This document shows, piece by piece, positions 1-5,246 of a stretch of DNA of 16,430 bases. The translations under genes were made by a program, and so were the position numbers. Position 1 is the stretch's first letter; every line of letters begins with the position of its first letter. Source of the stretch: an uncultured Blautia sp. (GTDB lineage: Bacteria > Bacillota > Clostridia > Lachnospirales > Lachnospiraceae); NCBI GenBank assembly GCA_937900135.1, contig CALCDJ010000023.1:1-16430 (forward strand), given 5' to 3'. The notes under the pieces were generated by a model. The model did no database searches. It saw nothing but the letters and a program-made list of their open reading frames with translations, and was not told the DNA's origin.

Positions 1-399
1 TTTATTTTGCCTGAAAAGTGGAAGATCAGTTTGTTATAGTGTGCCCGATAACAAAGATAAAAGTCTATATGCGAGGATGGCTGAACTACTATGGAATAGC
101 GGACATGAAGAACAACATCGAAAGCCTGAACGGATGGCTGTACCGCCGGATACGGATGTGTATCTGGAAGCAGTGGAAACATCCGAGGACGAGAAAGAGG
201 AAACTCATAGGTCTGGGAGTAGACAGCCACTATGCGGCAACCATAGCATACGATCGAAAAGGATACTGGTTTAATGCCGGGAACAAAGCGGTCAATTGGG
301 CCTTAAGCAAAGAAAGACTGATAAACTGGGGTTTCTATGATTTAGCCACAGCCTATCAGTCTCTGCACATCAACTATTGAAACCGCCTCCTACTCGATT
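1..399 (+). mobile_element. 3' remnant of a group II intron, truncated by the window edge and apparently lacking domain V
   Basis: This stretch holds the C-terminal maturase coding region of a group II intron (separate entry), followed after only about 18 nt by CCTCCTACTCGATT, which resembles the extreme 3' end of clostridial group II introns. In an intact intron a roughly 34-nt domain V hairpin and a domain VI helix lie between the maturase stop codon and the 3' end. There is no room for them here, so an internal deletion is inferred. A second intron begins immediately afterwards. The 5' part lies outside the window. The exact 3' boundary (398 or 399) is inferred. Confidence 0.65.
18..380 (+). 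pseudogene. C-terminal fragment of a group II intron reverse transcriptase/maturase
   Basis: The translated frame contains the maturase (domain X) signature RGWLNYYGIADMK, then the basic tail typical of intron-encoded LtrA-like proteins (RRIRMCIWKQWK, then AYDRKGYWFNAGNKAVNWAL), and ends normally at 378-380. The maturase part starts around residue 15 of this frame. The reverse transcriptase domains would lie upstream, outside the window. The same frame has a TGA at 12-14, and the first dozen residues after it do not look like maturase, so the gene appears frameshifted or truncated rather than merely cut by the window edge. Maturases bind and help splice their own intron. This copy cannot be a full protein as read. 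The GTG at 18 is only the first possible start and is not a believable initiation site. Confidence 0.7.
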
Positions 400-916
400 G
401 TGTCCAGCAAAGCTGGACTACACTTGCCGGTGTAAGTCCGGTCACGGTAATCGCCAGTGAGCCGTGTAGCTAAACTCGGTGCGTTGTAGTAATACAGGGT
501 GCTAAGCGAGTGGATAAAGTAACCTTGAAAAAGGTGCGAGCAATCATGCAGACCGCAACATAAAGTGAATTCTGCCGTATCGTTAAAAAAGGTCTCGGAA
601 GAGAGAAAAGGGAAGTTGAGCCTTGGTAAACTAGGCGAAAACCACGGAACGTGTGGAGAAACTGGAAAACAGCACGGAAGAATCCCTCGGTATATAGGAA
701 ACGGTATGTATGAAAAGTGTAGTTCGGAACTGGAGAGGCCCTACTCATCACCGAAAGGTAAAGAGAAAGCGTATAAGCTTGGCGAAATCGTATTTCTGAT
801 GGAAGGGAGTCGGAGGGGAACATAGTACCGATAATGACTGTGCAAGAAAACGCAGTTTAGGGGAAGGTTCCCTGCTTCATTCATGTTTGTAGAGAGGGTA
901 AGAGTGAGAGAATGTC

Positions 917-2206
917 ATGCAGACTAATAACTCCAAAGAAAAAGTTCGACAACTTCAAAACAAACTATATCTGACAGCCAAGAAGTGTGACAGCTGAAGA
1001 TTTCATGCACTTTACGATAAGGTATATCGGGAGGATGTACTTTTTGAGGCATGGAAACGGGTAAAAGCTAACAAAGGTTCCAGTGGTGTGGATGGTATCA
1101 AAATCGAGGATGTTGAAGCAATGGGAATTGAAAAATACCTGTCAGAAATCAAATCAGAGCTGATGAATGGAAAGTATAAATCATCTCCAGTAAAGCGAGT
1201 CATGATACCAAAACCAGACGGAAGTGAAAGACCTCTTGGAATACCAACGGTCAAGGACAGAATTGTGCAGATGGCTACAAAGATAGCAATAGAGCCAGTA
1301 TTCGAAGCTGACTTTAGAGAATGTTCCTATGGATTCCGGCCAAAAAGAAGTGCAAAACAAGCACTGGAAGTAGTAAGGAAAACGTGTAACAACAAGGGCT
1401 ATTATGTAGTAGACGCAGATATTGAAAAGTTCTTTGACAATGTAAACCAAGAAAAGCTGATGAAACTGGCAGAGCAGAGAATATCAGACCGTAGGATATT
1501 GAAGCTGATAAAACAATGGTTAGTATCAGGAGTATTATACGGAAATGTACTGACAATCTCTGAACTGGGAACAAGCCAAGGTTCAGTTATATCTCCGTTA
1601 CTGGCAAACATTTACCTAAACACACTGGACAGACTGTGGGAAAAGTATGGACTTCCTCACGGTATTCTTGTAAGGTACGCAGATGATACGGTAATCATTT
1701 GCAAGAATAAGAAAAGTGCAAATCACGCACTGAATTTATTGCAGTATATCATGGCAAAACTGGATTTAAAGCTACATCCAGTGAAGACAAAGATTGTCAG
1801 CATGTGGGACGGAAAAGAGGGATTTGACTTTCTTGGAATGCACCACAGAAGAATGACAACGGAAACACGCAAAGGACAACTGTACAAGGAAACGTATCAG
1901 TATCCAAGCAGAAAAGCCATGAAGAAAATGAAAGCCGAAGTCAAGAGGAATGTAAACAGCCGAAGTCTGCTGGTTGCAAAGGAAGAGGATTTAATAAGGA
2001 ATCTGAATCCGAAAATCACAGGATGGAAGAATTATTATTCCACCAAGACAAATGCAAAGTGGATGCAAGCATTAGACTGGTATATTATCTGTACTTTTAC
2101 AAGGTGGTATAACAAGAAACACCAAAGGCGAAATCGTATGTCAAAGGTGGGATTTGTTAGAAATAGCATTTATGAAAAAGGGTTAAGGAAAATGGCTGGA
2201 GCATGA
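917..2206 (+). pseudogene. ltrA: Group II intron reverse transcriptase/maturase interrupted by an in-frame TGA
   Basis: The natural start is the ATG at 917, which opens MQTNNSKEKVRQLQNKLYL, typical of intron-encoded proteins. After 26 codons a TGA (995-997) interrupts the frame. It then continues RFHALYDKVYREDVLFEAWK and on to the end, for 429 residues if the stop were a sense codon. The neighbouring codons and family pattern suggest an original CGA (Arg) mutated to TGA. Downstream the reverse transcriptase is intact: the RT2/RT3 blocks (CSYGFRPKRSA, then VDADIEKFFDNV with the catalytic Asp), RT4 (SQGSVISPLLANIYLN), the YADD active site (VRYADDTVII), RT7 (FDFLGMHHR) and maturase domain X (PKITGWKNYYS). 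The first start codon after the stop is a GTG at 1088, which lies inside the conserved GSSGVDGI segment and has no ribosome-binding site, so re-initiation there would remove the conserved N-terminus. The product is probably inactive unless TGA is read through. Confidence 0.8.
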
Positions 2207-2235
2207 CGTAATGCTGTAGAAAGAAGAATGTCGGA

Positions 2236-2269
2236 AAGCCGTGTGAGGGAGAACCTCATGCACGGTTTG
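2236..2269 (+). ncRNA. Group II intron domain V
   Basis: The hairpin has outer strands AAGCCGTG and CACGGTTT, inner strands TGAGG and CCTCA closing a GAGAA loop, and a two-nucleotide TG bulge on the 3' side. It contains the AGC catalytic triad. This is the most conserved part of a group II intron and forms the ribozyme active site. It follows the maturase stop codon by about 30 nt, as expected. Confidence 0.85.
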
Positions 2270-2320
2270 ATGAGGGGAAAGAGGGCCAAAGCCCTCTAAC
2301 CTACTCTACGTGTAATGAAA

Positions 2321-3148
2321 TTAAAAAGCAATATCTCTCAGATCTTCCGGAATGCTGGCACTTCGGAAGTTTTCGTTTAAGGTGTCCAGAATATCCATAT
2401 CTTCCTGCTCAATGGTAAAATCAAAAATCTGAGCGTTGGCTTCTATGCGGGCGGGATGCACAGACTTCGGAATCACAGAAATTCCCTTCTGAATTGCCCA
2501 GCGAAGTCCGATTTGCGCCGTTGTTCTGCCATATTTGGTTCCCAGAACACAAAGTACGTCATGATCCAGATAAGCGCCTCTGGCCAGGGGAGCGTAAGCC
2601 TGTACCTGAATTCCCTGCTTCTGACAGTATTCAATCAGTTCCCTGGGGTAGTTCAGAGGGTGACACTCAATTTGATTAACTGCAGGCACAATGCCGGAAA
2701 CTTTTTTCAGTTCTTCCAAATGGCGAATTTCAAAATTGCTGACACCAATGGAGAGCGCTCTGCCGGATTCCTGAATCCGTTCCAGATCCTTCCATGTGTT
2801 TAAGTAACAGCCTGGCACCGGCCAGTGAATCAGGTACAGATCCACATAATCCAGCTTCAGCCGATCCAGACTACGTTCAAAGGCGCCCTGAATATCCCCC
2901 AGGCGCTGGGCAGTATTCCATACCTTGGTGGTGATAAACAAATCTTTACGGGGAATACCGCACCGGACAATCCCCCTGCCTACATTTTCTTCATTTTTAT
3001 AAACAGAAGCCGTATCAATCAGACGGTATCCCTGTCTGACGGCTGCTTCAATGGCGCTTTCTGCCTCGTTTTCTGCCGTTGCCTTATAAACCCCAAGCCC
3101 CAAAAGGGGCATTTCTCTGTTTGTATTTAATAAAATGCTATGTTCCAA
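2321..3148 (-). CDS. Aldo/keto reductase (NADPH-dependent, AKR superfamily)
   Basis: A cytosolic NAD(P)H-dependent carbonyl reductase. The AKR catalytic tetrad is visible (numbered from the upstream ATG at 3166): D51 and Y56 in DTASVY, K81 in TTKVW and H114 in YLIHWP. Further family motifs are the N-terminal MPLLGLGVY, the GVSNF loop, the NQIECHP segment, and the cofactor-binding IPKSVHPARIEAN near the C-terminus. I prefer a TTG start at 3148 (275 aa). The ATG at 3166 is followed at once by AGGAGG, which then lies 9 nt before the TTG, and starting there gives MEHSILLNTNREMPLLGLG, a normal AKR N-terminus. It is transcribed divergently from the acetyl-CoA cluster, with its 3' end about 11 nt from the group II intron. 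The substrate cannot be told; similarity is to 2,5-diketogluconate reductase-like AKR5 enzymes. No link to acetogenesis is evident. Confidence 0.9.
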   Translation of the reverse strand: MEHSILLNTNREMPLLGLGVYKATAENEAESAIEAAVRQGYRLIDTASVYKNEENVGRGIVRCGIPRKDLFITTKVWNTAQRLGDIQGAFERSLDRLKLDYVDLYLIHWPVPGCYLNTWKDLERIQESGRALSIGVSNFEIRHLEELKKVSGIVPAVNQIECHPLNYPRELIEYCQKQGIQVQAYAPLARGAYLDHDVLCVLGTKYGRTTAQIGLRWAIQKGISVIPKSVHPARIEANAQIFDFTIEQEDMDILDTLNENFRSASIPEDLRDIAF

Positions 3149-3154
3149 AATAAA

Positions 3155-3163
3155 ATTCCTCCT
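3155..3163 (-). promoter_or_regulatory. Ribosome-binding site that decides the reductase start
   Basis: Read on the minus strand this is AGGAGGAAT. It lies directly after the ATG at 3166 and so cannot serve that codon. It is correctly placed for the TTG at 3148. Confidence 0.6.
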
Positions 3164-3173
3164 CATAAAAAGA

Positions 3174-3185
3174 ATGTCTGGACAT
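3174..3185. repeat. Short palindrome ATGTC-TG-GACAT in the reductase leader
   Basis: A perfect 5-bp inverted repeat around TG lies between the candidate minus-strand promoter and the reductase start codon. The position would suit an operator for a repressor of the reductase. No regulator gene is in the window, so this is only a candidate. Confidence 0.3.
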
Positions 3186-3203
3186 CCTCCCTGCTTGGAA
3201 GCA

Positions 3204-3212
3204 AGTATAGCA
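3204..3212 (-). promoter_or_regulatory. Candidate extended -10 promoter for the aldo/keto reductase
   Basis: The minus strand reads TGCTATACT, a TGn-TATACT extended -10 element. The -35 region is poor, as is common with extended -10 promoters. Transcription would start about 50 nt before the proposed TTG start. Confidence 0.45.
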
Positions 3213-3247
3213 CAAAATTATGAAAAGAGAACATCAAATGTGTTACA

Positions 3248-3265
3248 AATTTGCTACGGCAAATT
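3248..3265. repeat. Inverted repeat AATTTGC-TACG-GCAAATT in the divergent intergenic region
   Basis: A perfect 7-bp inverted repeat with a four-base centre lies between the divergent reductase and nickel-cassette promoters, about 115 nt upstream of the latter's -35. It has no T-tract, so a terminator is unlikely. A dyad operator for a regulator is possible. Confidence 0.3.
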
Positions 3266-3380
3266 GTTAAATAAAACGCATGGTCGTTAAAGAAATAACA
3301 AAAATATGTAAATTGATGGAAGAAGTCAGAAGATTCACCCGATATTTGGCTGTTTTTTCTATGAAAATTTGGAATACACC

Positions 3381-3409
3381 TTGCGAAAAATAAGAGAAAG
3401 AGTTATAAT
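3381..3409 (+). promoter_or_regulatory. Sigma-A type promoter for the nickel-cassette genes
   Basis: TTGCGA (3381-3386) and a perfect TATAAT (3404-3409) are separated by exactly 17 nt. The predicted transcript start is about 3416, leaving a leader of roughly 110 nt before the first gene. This is one of the two best promoters in the window and probably drives the His-rich protein, cooT-like and cooC genes. It may also drive cooS by read-through. Confidence 0.8.
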
Positions 3410-3416
3410 GTCTTTA

Positions 3417-3495
3417 ATTGATAAATTCTTGTCAGGAGTATACCCATTTCCAGAAGAAAAGGGCTTCCACAAACATATTTGAGGAATTTATCAGT
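3417..3495 (+). promoter_or_regulatory. Structured 5' leader closed by a long stem at the transcript 5' end
   Basis: TGATAAATTC (3419-3428) is perfectly complementary to GAATTTATCA (3484-3493). A G.U and an A-U pair extend the stem to 12 bp. It encloses about 55 nt and begins within a few nucleotides of the predicted transcript start. A small inner hairpin (GAAG/CTTC) is possible. The ribosome-binding site lies outside the stem, about 17 nt downstream. The layout resembles a cis-regulatory RNA, but I recognise no known riboswitch motif. Confidence 0.45.
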
Positions 3496-3527
3496 ACAGG
3501 CTACACTTAGAAAGGAGTAGAGAAAAC

Positions 3528-3929
3528 ATGCACCTGATTAAAGACGAAAATGGGAATCTGATCCATCACGGACATGAGCACACCCATGAACATACACACA
3601 CAGATGGTGTGACTCACAGCCACAGCCACAGCCACAGTCACGAAAACGGAGAGGGCCATGAGCATTCTCACGAATGCAGCGGACATTCTCATGAACATTG
3701 CGGTTCCTGCAAGGATGGAGACTGCAAGAATGAAACCGTGGCTCTGCTCACCTATATGCTGCAGCACAACGAACACCATGCGGCAGAATTGGATCAGATG
3801 GCAGAAAACCTGAAGAAAATGGGCATGGAGACCGCTGCGAAGACCATTAAAGAAGGTGTGGCAGATTTCCAGAAGGGAAATCTGCGTCTCGGACTGGCTC
3901 TGACACTTGTGAAAGAAGAATTGAAATAG
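3528..3929 (+). CDS. His-rich metal-binding protein, probable nickel donor for CODH/ACS
   Basis: A 133-residue soluble protein in two parts. Residues 1-66 are a metal-binding region with 19 His (HEHTHEHTHT, SHSHSHSHSH and GHEHSHEC runs) and four Cys (50, 58, 61, 66). Residues 68-133 form a helical, apparently folded domain beginning NETVALLTYMLQHNEHH and ending LALTLVKEELK. There is no signal peptide, so it acts in the cytosol. It is first in an operon, 12 nt ahead of a CooT-like gene, and upstream of cooC and cooS. By position and composition it may store or deliver nickel, a role analogous to the His-rich CooJ of Rhodospirillum rubrum, although the domain order differs (His-rich at the N-terminus here). 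Metal specificity (Ni, Zn or Co) is inferred. The ribosome-binding site is AAAGGAG about 10 nt upstream. Confidence 0.85.
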   Translation: MHLIKDENGNLIHHGHEHTHEHTHTDGVTHSHSHSHSHENGEGHEHSHECSGHSHEHCGSCKDGDCKNETVALLTYMLQHNEHHAAELDQMAENLKKMGMETAAKTIKEGVADFQKGNLRLGLALTLVKEELK

Positions 3930-3941
3930 GAGGCAGCAGGC

Positions 3942-4127
3942 ATGTGTCTGGCAACTGTATATAAGGAACAGGATGATTCCGTAATCCTGAGAAATGTAAG
4001 CCGTCTGGATGTAGACGGAACTCGTATTGTATTACGTGATATTATGGGAGTAGAAACTGTTGTGGAAGGCCGTATCCTGATGGTGGATCTTGCCAACAGT
4101 ATTGTTAAGATCGCATGTACCGATTAA
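3942..4127 (+). CDS. cooT: CooT-family small nickel-binding protein
   Basis: A 61-residue protein opening MCLATVY and ending ANSIVKIACTD. The Met-Cys start, size, all-beta hydrophobic pattern and position beside CO dehydrogenase maturation genes match the CooT family. CooT of R. rubrum is a small nickel-binding protein in which the Cys after the initiator Met is essential for binding Ni(II). An AGGAGG overlaps the end of the preceding gene, so the two are one operon and likely translated together. The role is inferred: delivering nickel to the C-cluster of CooS and/or the A-cluster of AcsB. The HypC family of hydrogenase maturation proteins also starts MC, but no hydrogenase genes are nearby. 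Confidence 0.85.
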   Translation: MCLATVYKEQDDSVILRNVSRLDVDGTRIVLRDIMGVETVVEGRILMVDLANSIVKIACTD

Positions 4128-4141
4128 GTACCCCCTGGTAC
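4128..4141 (+). repeat. Small hairpin GTACC-CCCT-GGTAC between cooT and cooC
   Basis: A perfect 5-bp stem with a four-base loop follows the cooT stop codon directly. It has no U-tract. It could be a minor mRNA processing or stabilising structure, or chance. Confidence 0.25.
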
Positions 4142-4201
4142 ACATGGCATGTAACCACTTTGATTCAGATAAAATTTAATAACTAGGAGGTGCCCGTTTT
4201 T

Positions 4202-4972
4202 ATGGCACATGTAATTGCCGTCGCCGGAAAAGGCGGCGTTGGAAAAACAACTCTGTGCGGTATGCTGATCCAGTATCTCTGCGAACAGGGCAAGGGTCCC
4301 GTTCTTGCAGTAGATGCAGATGCAAACTCAAACCTTAACGAGGTGCTTGGAGTTCGGGTGGATACCACTCTGGGAGACGTGCGGGAAGAAATTGCAAGGG
4401 CGGAGATGTCCAAGGAAAATCCCATTCCCACAGGAATGTCCAAGGCGGATTACGCAGAACTTCGTTTTGAAGATGCACTGGTAGAAGACGATGATTTTGA
4501 TCTTCTTGTTATGGGAAGAACGCAGGGCAAGGGCTGTTACTGTTTTGTAAACGGACTGCTTCAGTCCCAGCTTGCCAAGTATCAGAATCACTATCCATAT
4601 TTTGTAGTAGACAACGAAGCAGGAATGGAACACATCAGCAGAGGTGTACTCCCATCCATGCAGACAGCAATTCTGGTCAGCGACTGTTCCAGAAGAGGTG
4701 TACAGGCAGTGGGAAGAATCGCTCAGCTGATCCAGGAATGCGACATGCATCCCACACAGGTGGGCCTGATTATCAACCGCGCACCTAAGGGTGAACTGAA
4801 CAGCGGCATTCAGGAAGAAATCGAAAAACAGGGCCTGCACCTTCTTGGTGTGGTACCTCAGGATGAGACAGTATATGAATATGACTGCGAGGGTCGCCCC
4901 ACAGCTTCTCTTCCGGAAGATAATCCGGTTAAGGTAGCTCTTCGCGCAATTGTTGATAAGCTGGATTTATAA
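4202..4972 (+). CDS. cooC: CooC-family nickel-insertion ATPase, first paralogue
   Basis: A 256-residue MinD/SIMIBI-class ATPase that matures nickel enzymes by ATP-dependent metal insertion. It shows a deviant Walker A, GKGGVGKTT (residues 9-17), the nucleotide-site segment LAVDADANSNLNEVLG, the switch-II-like VDNEAGMEHISRG, and the diagnostic CxC, C112-Y-C114 in GKGCYCFVNG. That CxC has the same numbering as the nickel-binding, dimer-bridging cysteines of the well-studied CooC1. I chose the ATG at 4202 because the AGGAGG at 4185-4190 cannot serve the GTG at 4190, which overlaps it. It is the last gene of the nickel cassette; strong hairpins follow. The second cooC (7174) is quite different in sequence. 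This copy resembles the AcsF/CooC type found with acetyl-CoA synthase, but I cannot say which enzyme it serves. Confidence 0.9.
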   Translation: MAHVIAVAGKGGVGKTTLCGMLIQYLCEQGKGPVLAVDADANSNLNEVLGVRVDTTLGDVREEIARAEMSKENPIPTGMSKADYAELRFEDALVEDDDFDLLVMGRTQGKGCYCFVNGLLQSQLAKYQNHYPYFVVDNEAGMEHISRGVLPSMQTAILVSDCSRRGVQAVGRIAQLIQECDMHPTQVGLIINRAPKGELNSGIQEEIEKQGLHLLGVVPQDETVYEYDCEGRPTASLPEDNPVKVALRAIVDKLDL

Positions 4973-4981
4973 GAAAAGCAC

Positions 4982-5009
4982 CCCTTTCCGCATTTTATGG
5001 CGGAAAGGG
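4982..5009 (+). terminator. Strong hairpin after cooC, partial terminator
   Basis: CCCTTTCCGC and GCGGAAAGGG form a perfect 10-bp stem with an 8-nt loop, 9 nt after the cooC stop codon. The following sequence (ATGTTGTGTGTTATT) is only moderately U-rich, so termination may be incomplete. Confidence 0.55.
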
Positions 5010-5023
5010 ATGTTGTGTGTTAT

Positions 5024-5051
5024 TCCGACTTCATTTTAATGAAGCATCGGA
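5024..5051 (+). repeat. Second hairpin in the cooC-cooS interval
   Basis: CTTCATT-TT-AATGAAG (5029-5044) is extended by TCCGA/TCGGA across a two-base bulge, giving a 12-bp stem. It has no U-tract. It lies between two terminator-like hairpins. Confidence 0.5.
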
Positions 5052-5063
5052 GTAAACAAAGAC

Positions 5064-5095
5064 TTTTTTCATCGCCTGGCGATGAAAAAATTTTT
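5064..5095. terminator. Rho-independent terminator upstream of cooS
   Basis: TTTTTTCATCGC and GCGATGAAAAAA form a 12-bp stem around CTG, followed by TTTTT. It is A-rich before and T-rich after on both strands, so it could work in either direction. It is the best terminator in this interval and should stop most transcripts from the nickel cassette, unless regulated. Confidence 0.7.
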
Positions 5096-5100
5096 AAGGA

Positions 5101-5144
5101 AAATAACCCATGGGAGGGGATGGGTTCCCTTCCTGGGCTTATTT
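5101..5144 (+). promoter_or_regulatory. Leader segment with two mutually exclusive hairpins ahead of cooS
   Basis: AAATAACCCA (5101-5110) pairs with TGGGcTTATTT (5134-5144, one bulged C), and inside it GGGAGGG (5112-5118) pairs with CCCTTCC (5127-5133, one G.U). A competing shorter hairpin pairs AACCCAT (5105-5111) with ATGGGTT (5120-5126). The two cannot form together. This is the geometry of an attenuator or RNA switch, but the function is only inferred. No convincing promoter is seen between 4973 and 5183: TATAAA at 5153 lacks a -35 element. Confidence 0.4.
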
Positions 5145-5183
5145 AATATTTCTATAAAGGATAAAAGTACAGGAGGAACATAA

Positions 5184-5246
5184 ATGATGATTGTAAAAAG
5201 GCATGCAGTCACTGTGTTCCCGGTACAATTTAAAGGAGGTCTATAA
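5184..5246 (+). CDS. 20-codon upstream ORF / leader peptide translationally coupled to cooS
   Basis: A strong ribosome-binding site AGGAGG (5171-5176) stands 7 nt before ATGATG. The frame runs 20 codons and ends QFKGGL-stop. Its TAA (5244-5246) overlaps the cooS ATG as TAATG, and the last codons contain the AAAGGAGG that serves cooS. This arrangement is typical of translational coupling or a regulatory leader peptide. The peptide has no membrane segment or Cys and only one His, and I see no run of one amino acid that would indicate classical amino-acid attenuation. It could be coincidental, but the good ribosome-binding site and the exact overlap argue for real translation. Confidence 0.5.
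   Translation: MMIVKRHAVTVFPVQFKGGL

Larger units (their letters stand above)
400..2309 (+). mobile_element. Group II intron with encoded (interrupted) reverse transcriptase
   Basis: The proposed 5' end is GTGTCCAGC at 400, which forms a tight hairpin GTCCAGC-AAA-GCTGGAC (402-418) expected of the first stem of domain I. About 500 nt of structured non-coding RNA (domains I-III) precede the reading frame in domain IV. Domain V is recognisable at about 2236-2269, and a domain VI-like helix GAGGGC-CAAA-GCCCTC (2281-2296) is followed by unpaired A residues and the end CTAC at 2309. AATCG at 786-790 could be exon-binding site 1, because it pairs with CGATT at 395-399 just upstream of the proposed splice site. 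An alternative 5' end is GTGCG at 479. The intron sits directly against the remnant of another intron and ends about 11 nt from the stop codon of the convergent reductase gene. Confidence 0.75.

Noticed and set aside
995..997. TGA read as selenocysteine in the intron protein
   Set aside because: The position is occupied by a basic residue in this family, selenocysteine is not known in group II intron proteins, and I see no convincing SECIS-like hairpin directly after the codon.
1088..2206. A complete 372-residue reverse transcriptase starting at GTG 1088
   Set aside because: The GTG is the Val codon of the conserved GSSGVDGI segment with no ribosome-binding site, and family sequence continues upstream to the ATG at 917 across a TGA.
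3615..3641. Tandem CACAGC repeats that could look like a small repeat array
   Set aside because: They are His-Ser codons inside the His-rich protein, in frame, with no spacers, so they are not CRISPR or an intergenic repeat.
4190..4201. GTG at 4190 as the start of the first cooC
   Set aside because: It overlaps the AGGAGG ribosome-binding site. The ATG at 4202 follows at a usable distance and gives the normal MAHVIAVAGKGGVGKTT N-terminus.
5129..5158. A promoter just before cooS using TATAAA at 5153
   Set aside because: The -35 position has only two matches to TTGACA and no extended -10 TG. It is too weak to call.
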